Source: Deltaproteobacteria bacterium (lineage in GTDB: Bacteria > Desulfobacterota > Desulfobaccia > Desulfobaccales > 0-14-0-80-60-11). Taken from it: 19,763 nt of DNA. The stretch's first letter is position 1, and every line of letters begins with the position of its first letter. Below are positions 1 to 6,370 of this stretch, in pieces. The translations under genes were made by a program, and so were the position numbers. The stretch lies in the NCBI GenBank assembly GCA_023381945.1, contig JAMCQY010000045.1, forward strand, positions 1 to 19,763, written 5' to 3'. A model generated the notes under the pieces. The model searched no databases. It was not told where the DNA came from and was given only the letters and a program-made list of their open reading frames with translations.

Positions 1-4
1 CGAT

Positions 5-37
5 CGGATGGGGATGCAAGTCCTCTCCGGTTTTTTT
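5..37 (+). terminator. Rho-independent terminator of a gene upstream of the window
   Basis: An imperfect GC-rich stem pairs CGGA (5-8) with TCCG (26-29), and G10-A14 with T21-C25. It has one bulged base and a 6-base loop, and a run of seven T follows (31-37). It lies just before the cold-shock gene, so it most likely ends a gene that lies off the left edge on the same strand. Confidence 0.6.
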
Positions 38-107
38 ATGCCTGACTGCTGGCACCTGCTTTTTGGGCGGGAACATTTAAGAGCAGTACCTGTAGGAGGT
101 TGTACAA

Positions 108-311
108 GTGAAGGAAACCGGCAGAGTGAAATGGTTTAACGATTCAAAAGGTTATGGCTTCATCTCCCGGGACAACGGCCCCGATGTCTTCGTGCATCAC
201 AGCGCTATCGTTGGCGAAGGCTTCCGCTCCCTGGCCGAGGATCAGGAAGTGGAATTTGAGGTAGTCCAGGGCCCCAAAGGCGCCCAGGCCCAGAACGTCG
301 TAAAACTCTAA
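108..311 (+). CDS. Cold-shock domain protein (CspA family)
   Basis: A 67-residue single cold-shock domain, the usual CspA length. The nucleic-acid-binding motifs are visible: RNP1-type KGYGFI at residues 14-19 and RNP2-type VFVHH at 27-31. The N-terminal GRVKWFND and the C-terminal [10 protein letters not shown] are also typical. The start is GTG at 108, chosen because AGGAGG sits 8-10 bases upstream (94-99) and the family N-terminus begins there. Proteins of this family bind single-stranded RNA/DNA and act as RNA chaperones in the cytoplasm. The gene has its own strong terminator just downstream, so it is probably monocistronic. It lies next to a second RNA-binding gene (RRM, 734-1075). Family assignment is secure; which paralog this is cannot be told. 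Confidence 0.97.
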   Translation: MKETGRVKWFNDSKGYGFISRDNGPDVFVHHSAIVGEGFRSLAEDQEVEFEVVQGPKGAQAQNVVKL

Positions 312-333
312 ATCAACAAACAAGCTCACGCCA

Positions 334-377
334 GCCGGAACTCCGACGTCCCCAGAGCGCCGGAGTTCCGGCTTTTT
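334..377 (+). terminator. Rho-independent terminator of the cold-shock gene
   Basis: A perfect 12-bp inverted repeat (GCCGGAACTCCG at 334-345 with its complement at 361-372), a 15-base loop and five T (373-377), 22 bases after the cold-shock stop codon. Confidence 0.92.
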
Positions 378-480
378 AACCCAGGCGGTGTGCCGGTTGC
401 CGGCTTCTTGCGCCAGACCAGATCGCGGCCTGGCCTCCTTCTTCCCCAGCCGGTTGAGAAGAGAGGGAGGCTGCGGGCCG

Positions 481-503
481 GTTAATGGCGCTTCATCATT
501 AAC
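481..503. promoter_or_regulatory. Inverted repeat, possible operator of the small-protein/RRM unit
   Basis: GTTAATG (481-487) and CATTAAC (497-503) are perfect inverted complements separated by 9 bases. They end 26 bases before the ATG of the 530 gene. The position and size suit a dimeric repressor site or a leader hairpin. No convincing -35/-10 pair was recognised in 378-529, so this is a positional inference only. Confidence 0.3.
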
Positions 504-529
504 AAATCGCATCTTTAGCGAGGTAGAAC

Positions 530-721
530 ATGGCACGGAACCGCTACGGTTGGGAAAAGCGGGCCAAAGAGATGGCCCGAAAGCAGAAGCACGACGAAAA
601 GGTGAAAAGGCGGCAACAAGGTAAAACCGCTACGCCGACGGAAGAAGATGTCCCGGAAGTGGTTGAAGAGCTCAATCCGAACGAAAACGACTCTGCCGCG
701 CCCAGCGCCCGGCAAGATTGA
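530..721 (+). CDS. Small charged protein of unknown function upstream of an RRM gene
   Basis: A 63-residue protein with a very basic N-terminal half (MARNRYGWEKRAKEMARKQK onward, ending near residue 32) and an acidic C-terminal half rich in Glu, Asp and Pro. There is no signal peptide, membrane segment or Cys. The start is ATG 530 with a GAGGT-type ribosome site at 520-524. Its stop lies 12 bases before the RRM gene start, so the two genes are almost certainly co-transcribed and possibly translationally linked. The basic half could contact RNA or ribosomes, which would fit the neighbour, but this is inference. I do not recognise a named family. The operon position and clear ribosome site argue that the gene is real. 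Confidence 0.8.
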   Translation: MARNRYGWEKRAKEMARKQKHDEKVKRRQQGKTATPTEEDVPEVVEELNPNENDSAAPSARQD

Positions 722-733
722 TGAGGAGAAACC

Positions 734-1075
734 ATGAGCATTAAATTGTACGTGGGCAATCTGCCCTACAACATGACTGAAGAAGAATTGAATGTCCTGT
801 TTTCCGAGGCCGGGAACGTAGTGTCAGCCAAGATCATTACCGACCGGCAGACGGGTCAGCCTCGTGGTTTCGGTTTTGTCGAGATGGAATCCAAGGCGGA
901 AGGCCAGAAGGCCATCTCCATGCTCAACGGCCGCACCATAGAAGGCCGCCCCCTGACGGTCAATGAAGCCCGGCCCCAGGAGAAATCCTTTGGCGGCGGC
1001 CGGGGCGGTTACGGCGGTGGCCGCGGCGGTGGTGGTCGTGGCGGTGGCGGCGGCCGCGGCGGTGGTTACCGGTAA
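734..1075 (+). CDS. RRM RNA-binding protein with glycine/arginine-rich tail
   Basis: A 113-residue protein. One RNA recognition motif spans residues about 3-80, with RNP2 LYVGNL at 5-10 and RNP1 RGFGFVEM at 44-51; the aromatic residues used for RNA stacking are present (Y6, F46, F48). After residue 86 the tail is almost all Gly and Arg (RGG-box-like), a layout shared with cyanobacterial and deltaproteobacterial glycine-rich Rbp proteins and plant GRPs. Members bind single-stranded RNA and are often cold-induced. The start is ATG 734 with GAGGAG at 723-728. It is the second gene of a unit with the small charged protein at 530 and is followed by a strong terminator. Because it sits beside a cold-shock gene, the locus looks like an RNA-chaperone cluster (inference). 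Confidence 0.96.
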   Translation: MSIKLYVGNLPYNMTEEELNVLFSEAGNVVSAKIITDRQTGQPRGFGFVEMESKAEGQKAISMLNGRTIEGRPLTVNEARPQEKSFGGGRGGYGGGRGGGGRGGGGGRGGGYR

Positions 1076-1099
1076 GATGTAATATATTTAAACAACGAA

Positions 1100-1123
1100 G
1101 GCGGCCAGCAGGCCGCCTTTTTT
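1100..1123 (+). terminator. Rho-independent terminator after the RRM gene
   Basis: GGCGGCC (1100-1106), loop AGCA, GGCCGCC (1111-1117) and six T. It lies between the converging RRM gene (+) and activase gene (-). On the minus strand the stem is followed by a weaker U-rich stretch, so it may also slow transcription from the GRE operon. Confidence 0.9.
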
Positions 1124-1133
1124 AAGGCATATA

Positions 1134-2027
1134 TCATTCAGCCCAGGCAAAGATTTCCCGGCAGGCCGCCAGTTCCTCTGCGGTCATCAGGTGAGTGGAT
1201 AGCCGGGGATCAACGGGCTTCCCTAGGCTGGCCGCTTTGTGAACCCAAGTAGGATTATATGGAAGCAAGCAACACTGCTTGACGCCCAGTTCCCGGAACC
1301 GGCGGGAGAGGGCCGTAAGATTATCCCGGGTGGCGGTAAACCCCGGGATTAAGGGGATGCGGGGCAACACCGCAGCGGGCTTTTCCCGCAGCAGGGCTTC
1401 CAGGTTGGCCCAGACCACGGCGTTATCCCGGCCGGTATATTCCCGGTGCTTTTCGCTACTCGCCAATTTCACATCAATCATTATCAGGTCGACCAGGGGC
1501 AGCAGTTTCTCCCTGAATTCGCGCCAGGGAAACAAACCATTGGTCTGTATGGCGGTATGCAGACCCAACTCTTTCAAACGGCTCAGAACGGCCGCGCCAT
1601 AGTCAATGAACAGGGTGGGTTCCCCGCCCGAGAGGGTCACCCCACCGCCGGAGACCTTGTAGAACTTGCGATCCCGAAGAACGAATTCCAGCAGTTCGCC
1701 GACGTCGTAATAGCGCCCTGATACGCGCAGGGCCTGGCTGGGGCAAACCCCGGCGCAGTCGCCGCAACGGTGGCAAGCTTGCCGAGCTATGAGCAGCGTC
1801 TCTTCCAGCCGCAGTGCGTCTTTCGGGCAGACCGCCACGCAGTCGCCGCAGGCGATGCAGTCCCGGGGGTAAAAGGCCAGTTCAGGAGCGGGATCGATGG
1901 CGTCAGGGTTATGGCACCAGGGGCAATGCAAGTTGCAGCCCTTGAAAAAGACGGTGGTGCGGATGCCGGGACCGTCCTCCAGAACGTGCCTTTTGATCTC
2001 CAGTATGAGTGGCTGAAGCTCTCCCAT
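1134..2027 (-). CDS. Glycyl radical enzyme-activating protein (radical SAM, two extra 4Fe-4S clusters)
   Basis: About 297 residues. It should generate the glycyl radical on its partner enzyme by SAM cleavage. The radical SAM cluster motif C-x3-C-x2-C (CNLHCPWC) is at residues 31-38. An inserted bacterial ferredoxin-type domain carries two Cys sets (C57, C60, C63, C67 and C85, C88, C91, C95), as in activases of diol-dehydratase-type GREs rather than the shorter PFL activase. The SAM-binding GGEP is near 134-137, within GGGVTLSGGEP. The ATG at 2027 shares a base with the TGA of the SCP2-like gene. An in-frame TTG one codon earlier (2030) is an alternative start. There is no good ribosome site, so translational coupling is likely. 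The partner is almost surely the GRE at 2619-5093. Confidence 0.96.
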   Translation of the reverse strand: MGELQPLILEIKRHVLEDGPGIRTTVFFKGCNLHCPWCHNPDAIDPAPELAFYPRDCIACGDCVAVCPKDALRLEETLLIARQACHRCGDCAGVCPSQALRVSGRYYDVGELLEFVLRDRKFYKVSGGGVTLSGGEPTLFIDYGAAVLSRLKELGLHTAIQTNGLFPWREFREKLLPLVDLIMIDVKLASSEKHREYTGRDNAVVWANLEALLREKPAAVLPRIPLIPGFTATRDNLTALSRRFRELGVKQCCLLPYNPTWVHKAASLGKPVDPRLSTHLMTAEELAACREIFAWAE

Positions 2028-2581
2028 CAACTAAGCTTATTAGCCAGAATCAACAACGGGTGAATGGGATGGTTGGCCAAAAAACCAAATCTATATAGAT
2101 AATTAAGGTTACCGATCACCTCGACTTCGTTCGTTTCCAGTATTTTCAGGATGTCCTTTTTAAAAGCCATCAGGAAGTCCCGCAGGGCCCGGCGGTGAGC
2201 GAGCAGGAAATCCCGCAGGCCCTGACCAAAATTAATCTGCGAGAAGTCCCTCAGGACCTGCGGGTAAGCCTTCACGAAGTTCTTGAGGGCTTCCCAGAAA
2301 TCAGCCAACAAGAATTTTATTACGGCCCTGCTGTCGGTAAAGGTCGCGGTCAGGTCGGGTACGAAGTCGGGCTCTTTATTGGTGAACTTCATTTTGCCTT
2401 GGCTGAACAGGACCAGGACATTCATGTTGCCTTGCTTGACGTTGAAGCGGTAGGAAGCGGGAAATTTTTCAATATTTTTACGATAGCCCGGAACAAGCCG
2501 GAATGCCAGCTTCATCAGAGAAAGCAGGGTCTTGAGAAGCTTGTCGGCGATCTCATCTTCTATACCTTTCAGATCAAGCAT
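2027..2581 (-). CDS. SCP2-like (sterol carrier domain) protein in the GRE operon
   Basis: 184 residues, no signal peptide or obvious transmembrane helix. Residues about 38-95 resemble the SCP2 fold: a strand with YRFNVKQG, a strand with MNVLVLFSQGKMKF, then PDLTATFTDSRAVIKFL, which matches the usual 'low-level activity read-out' pattern of SCP2-like domains that hold lipids or fatty acyl groups. After this comes an amphipathic helical region with three LRDF motifs (110-113, 122-125, 133-136). The start is ATG 2581 with a strong GGAGGT site. It lies 37 bases after the GRE gene and overlaps the activase start, so all three form one unit. A carrier role for a hydrophobic substrate or product is inference. 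The domain call comes from pattern recall and is moderately sure. Confidence 0.75.
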   Translation of the reverse strand: MLDLKGIEDEIADKLLKTLLSLMKLAFRLVPGYRKNIEKFPASYRFNVKQGNMNVLVLFSQGKMKFTNKEPDFVPDLTATFTDSRAVIKFLLADFWEALKNFVKAYPQVLRDFSQINFGQGLRDFLLAHRRALRDFLMAFKKDILKILETNEVEVIGNLNYLYRFGFLANHPIHPLLILANKLS

Positions 2582-2618
2582 GGGACACCTCCATTTTCCT
2601 CATCTGGCTCATCCGGCC

Positions 2619-5093
2619 TCAAAAAGCAGTATCCTGGTACCGATGCTCCAGCCCGTCCGCCAGGTCATATTCGGCCCGGGTGATGATCTCTCGCTGCATC
2701 TGCGGATTGAGATCCTGGAAATAAGCCGTATATCCGGAAACCCGCACCATCAGGGGCGGATAATTCTTCGGATGCAGCATCACATCCTTCAGGGTTTCCC
2801 GGTCAATGATGTTGAACTGAACCTGCAAGCCCCCCGTGTGGAAGTAAGTCTCAATTGTGTCGGCAAAGGGCTTCAGCCTGGTGGTCGGAGAGTAGTATTT
2901 CAGATTCAGGGCCTGGCCGTTGGTGATCTGCAAATGATCCAGTTTTCCCACAAAGTTGAGACAGGCGGTCAATTCCGGGGCTGAACCCGAAACTGGCGTA
3001 ATCCCGCTGGCGAAAGATTCCTTTGCCTTCCGGCCGTTGGGCAAGGCATCGGTAATCATGCCGAAGCCGGCATGCATGGTCATGGTCCAGTAGCCCGCGG
3101 TATACCTGCCGCCCCGGTAATTCTGACGCCGGTAGAGTGCTTCACGAATGAACCCCATCAGCCAGTGGGCGTTGGCTTTGGCCATCCGGCTACCATCCCG
3201 GCCGAATTTTTCCTTGGAATGCTTCACCCAGGCGTGCAGCTTGGCAAAAGGCTCCTCCCAATTGGCCTCAAGTGCCCCAAGCATGCACCCGGCCTTGGCT
3301 CCCACGTTGAAGACGAATTCCTGAATGGCCGTCACCGAGTCCACTACATCGGCCAGGCCGATGATGGTGGCCCCGGAAGAATTGTAGGTGGCCCCGCCGC
3401 GAACCACATCCCGGCCGTTTTTCAGGCAGCCTTCCATCAGGGCTGAAAGTATGGGGGTACGGCGAATTTTTTGGTGAGTTATGCCCTCATAATTGTTAAA
3501 CGTCACCGCCTGGTCGATGAGAAAGTCAATCTGGGCCTCCAAGACCTTCCGAAAATCCTTCCAGGTCTTGAGATCCAGCAGCGGTGTGGTCTTGGGGCCG
3601 ATCTGTTTGTCTCTGGTCCGGCGGTGCTTCCCGCCAAACATCGCCATCTCCAGAGCCGCGGTGAGATTGATGTAAATCGCGCCGGTGTGTCCGTAAGTCC
3701 GGCCGGTGCTGTTGGGCTCCACACAACCAACGATCCCGTAATCTCTGGCGTCCTCCAAAGTAATGCCCTGGTCCTGGTAGGTTTTCTTCAAGGTCTCAAT
3801 GACTGAGACGTCATTGTGGAAACAGGGGGTGGCCATGGTGTTCATGTTTACCTGGCACAGGCGCTCCAGATAATCCCTGGAGTTGCATAGGCCCTTCTTC
3901 CAGTCCCCCGGGTTCACTTCATAATGATATCGGGCATTGACATTGGGGTCCCGTAACCTTAGCATTTCCGTCACTCGAAGCATCACATAGGTAAGGTCGT
4001 TGACCGCATCTTCGCCCTGCCGGTCGACGCCCCCCAAGGTGATGGCCTGGTTGGAGCCGCTGCCGCCCACGATCTCCTCTCCCGCTTCGGGAATCATGGG
4101 TATGTGGTCGGCGATGCTCAACCAGAAGCAGCCCACCAGTTCAACCGCTTCGTTAAGGCTCATTTCCCCCTGGAGAATATCCTGGGCGTAAAGGGGATAG
4201 AGGATCTGGTCCAGGCGGCCCAGGGACAGGGCCAGGTTGGCGTTCTCCTGGTGCAGGGCGATCTTGCAGATCCAGATGGCGTTCAGGGCCTCCCGGAAGG
4301 TGCGGGGGGCCTGGGCCGGCGCCCAGGCGCAAATCTCGCTGATCTTTTCCAGTTCGGCCCGGCGCTTCGCCTTGGTCTCCTGGCTGGCCAATTCCTGGGC
4401 CTTGAGGCTCAGCTTCCCGGCATATGTGATGATGCCGTTCAAGGCCAGTTCGACGCCCCGGTAAAAATCCTGCTGCTCCGGATCGCTGGTCGTTGCCCGC
4501 TTTTCCCGGGCCTCCGAGATCAGGGCCGCCAGCCCCTTCTTCACCACCACCTCATAATTGGGGATGGTGTGGGAGATAGTTTCACCCTTGCTTACCAGGT
4601 AAAAAATTATATTTTCCACGAACCGCTGGCATTGGGGGTTATTGTAATCATGCCGAGTGACCTCCATGACGGTGCGGTCGAGCCAGAACGGGAAGATTTT
4701 CTTTAAGATCTTGATGTCTTGCTTACTAATGCTAAAGGGATTGCTTTTCCGGGTGGCCATGGTCTCCAGTTCCGGCCACAAGGAGAGGGGATAGAGATCG
4801 GGATATAGCATTACTCCAATGGTTTTCGTGCTGGTGGTGCCGGCCAGCAAATTTTCGGGCGCGATCAGGGGCTGTTTGTTTTCCAGGATGTACTGGCAGA
4901 GTTTGCCCGCCCGCAACCCGGGGGAGTCGGACTCCTGGTCCAGGCAACTCCGGTAATAAGTGATATTCAGGGGAAGCTCGGTGCAGATCTCCGGCCGGCT
5001 GGCAAAGTGGCGCTTCCGCAAGCGCTGGAGCCTGGGGAACTGCTCCAGGGTAATGTCACTCAGGCTCACATCTTTGAAGGTGACTTTATCCAT
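2619..5093 (-). CDS. Glycyl radical enzyme, PFL/diol-dehydratase superfamily, substrate unassigned
   Basis: 824 residues, the normal length for eliminase-type GREs. The N-terminus has the PFL-like start (RLQRLRKRHFASRPEIC). The catalytic Cys-Val-Glu motif is GCVEP with C457 and E459, and the C-terminal glycyl radical loop is RVSGYTAYF with G787. The Glu after the Cys is typical of C-X lyases and dehydratases (glycerol/propanediol dehydratase, choline lyase, isethionate lyase) and not of PFL itself or, as far as I recall, benzylsuccinate synthases. T470 and Y474 follow the Cys at the spacing I recall for choline lyase CutC, but the PNY at 178-180 and other pocket residues need an alignment. 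The start is ATG 5093 with a perfect AGGAGGT site. It is the central gene of a unit with the SCP2-like and activase genes. It is cytoplasmic and oxygen-sensitive by family. Confidence 0.96.
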   Translation of the reverse strand: MDKVTFKDVSLSDITLEQFPRLQRLRKRHFASRPEICTELPLNITYYRSCLDQESDSPGLRAGKLCQYILENKQPLIAPENLLAGTTSTKTIGVMLYPDLYPLSLWPELETMATRKSNPFSISKQDIKILKKIFPFWLDRTVMEVTRHDYNNPQCQRFVENIIFYLVSKGETISHTIPNYEVVVKKGLAALISEAREKRATTSDPEQQDFYRGVELALNGIITYAGKLSLKAQELASQETKAKRRAELEKISEICAWAPAQAPRTFREALNAIWICKIALHQENANLALSLGRLDQILYPLYAQDILQGEMSLNEAVELVGCFWLSIADHIPMIPEAGEEIVGGSGSNQAITLGGVDRQGEDAVNDLTYVMLRVTEMLRLRDPNVNARYHYEVNPGDWKKGLCNSRDYLERLCQVNMNTMATPCFHNDVSVIETLKKTYQDQGITLEDARDYGIVGCVEPNSTGRTYGHTGAIYINLTAALEMAMFGGKHRRTRDKQIGPKTTPLLDLKTWKDFRKVLEAQIDFLIDQAVTFNNYEGITHQKIRRTPILSALMEGCLKNGRDVVRGGATYNSSGATIIGLADVVDSVTAIQEFVFNVGAKAGCMLGALEANWEEPFAKLHAWVKHSKEKFGRDGSRMAKANAHWLMGFIREALYRRQNYRGGRYTAGYWTMTMHAGFGMITDALPNGRKAKESFASGITPVSGSAPELTACLNFVGKLDHLQITNGQALNLKYYSPTTRLKPFADTIETYFHTGGLQVQFNIIDRETLKDVMLHPKNYPPLMVRVSGYTAYFQDLNPQMQREIITRAEYDLADGLEHRYQDTAF

Positions 5094-5132
5094 GGTTACC
5101 TCCTGTAGACCAGGGATTTGGCCCCTGTCTGA

Positions 5133-6308
5133 CTAAGAAGATTGCTGGATTTGGCCGCTCTTTTCCTCTGATTTTTTCGACTTAACTGCTGCCTCGGGCC
5201 AATCATTGAAAGCCTTTCGTGCAGTCTCCAAAATGTCACTTTCCAGGGGCTCACCCAAATCGGCATCGCTGACTATTTGTTTATATCTTTGCTCCAATTT
5301 TTTGGTTAAAGCTCTACTTTGGAAGATTCTGATGGCGGTTTTGACATAGATCGAAGCAAGTTCAATAGCAAAGTTAAAGAAATCAAGGTAGTTCTTATCG
5401 CCAATTTGTTTTTCATATGCCTCTCTTCTAGCCTTAGAGGCATCCGCCGCGGGTTTAAGGCCGATAAACAAATTGAATTTACCCTGGTCCGATAAATTTT
5501 TCGTAGCCTGTTCATAAGGGCCGTACGGACCAAACGGACCAATCGGACCGAAAGGGCCAATACCATTCACGACTTTCAAAACATTAAGCGTCCCTATAAT
5601 CCAATCACCGATATCATCCGCGGTCGGAGTTACAAAATAGGTTTCCAACAACGACCTTTGGATCAGATATTCTAATCTAAGAAATAATGAATCATCCGAA
5701 AAAAGCCAAGGAAGAAGCCATGAAGCAAGTCCCAGGCCTTTCTTAATATCACACCACGAATCAAAGGCTTCTCGGCGGAAGTCTCCGGTTTGGCTCATTT
5801 CTTTATTTTGGTTAAATAAATGCACATCCTGAGTGACCTCCGCCTCCCTATGGATGGTTCTGGCCGCATTGGTTTTGTAGTAAGGGCCGGCGATTAGATT
5901 GATTACCGGGTGAATTATCTGGTCAGCAGCCATATGCGTGAGGTATCCACAGATGAAAGCAAAATTCTTTTGATCCTGAGGTTCCCAGGGTTCATTTTCA
6001 AAAGCCCTATCCTCAAACATGGTTTTCAGCATTTCCAAGGCAAACTGGTTTGTTATTAGCGAGTGCGTCTGATAAGACCACTGGTCAACTCCCGCCGGTT
6101 TATCCGGATGATCGGCAAGAGTTTTTACGCTGGCTCTAACAAACGAGATGCCTTTATAGTACGGCAAGTCAGGGCCCAGGGCGCCAAGTTCCATAAAAGT
6201 TGAATGTTTAACTAACACATCATTGACAAAATCTTTCAGGGCGGCATCGGCTTGCAGTTCCGCTCTTACCTTTTTCGCAAGTATCATGTGAGCGATGCTG
6301 GCTGGCAT
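5133..6308 (-). CDS. Zinc-dependent phospholipase C-like protein with collagen-like GPx stretch
   Basis: 391 residues. The N-terminal 160 residues match the zinc-dependent phospholipase C fold. Candidate zinc ligands appear in the right order: H7 (MPASIAH), D47 (GALGPD), H82, H125-x3-D129-x3-H133 (THMAADQIIH) and H153-x3-E157 (HREAE). Despite the lipase name, many bacterial members begin with MP-x-x-x-H, have no signal peptide and have no tested activity; this one also lacks an obvious signal peptide. Residues 249-265 form a run of Gly-Pro-aromatic/Ile triplets. The C-terminus is charged. The start is ATG 6308 with AGGAG upstream. The gene is visibly more AT-rich than its neighbours, which may mean transfer. 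It ends 39 bases before the GRE gene. A role in freeing a lipid head group is speculation. Confidence 0.8.
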   Translation of the reverse strand: MPASIAHMILAKKVRAELQADAALKDFVNDVLVKHSTFMELGALGPDLPYYKGISFVRASVKTLADHPDKPAGVDQWSYQTHSLITNQFALEMLKTMFEDRAFENEPWEPQDQKNFAFICGYLTHMAADQIIHPVINLIAGPYYKTNAARTIHREAEVTQDVHLFNQNKEMSQTGDFRREAFDSWCDIKKGLGLASWLLPWLFSDDSLFLRLEYLIQRSLLETYFVTPTADDIGDWIIGTLNVLKVVNGIGPFGPIGPFGPYGPYEQATKNLSDQGKFNLFIGLKPAADASKARREAYEKQIGDKNYLDFFNFAIELASIYVKTAIRIFQSRALTKKLEQRYKQIVSDADLGEPLESDILETARKAFNDWPEAAVKSKKSEEKSGQIQQSS

Positions 6309-6370
6309 GATTGGCTCCTTCCGGGATTCACGGTAAAAGTCTTTTCAAAAAGTTCAGAAGATTCGCCCCA

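Noticed and set aside
50..65. Sigma-54-like TGGCAC upstream of the cold-shock gene
   Set aside because: The -24 half is perfect, but the -12 half has TTTT where TTGC is required at the fixed spacing.
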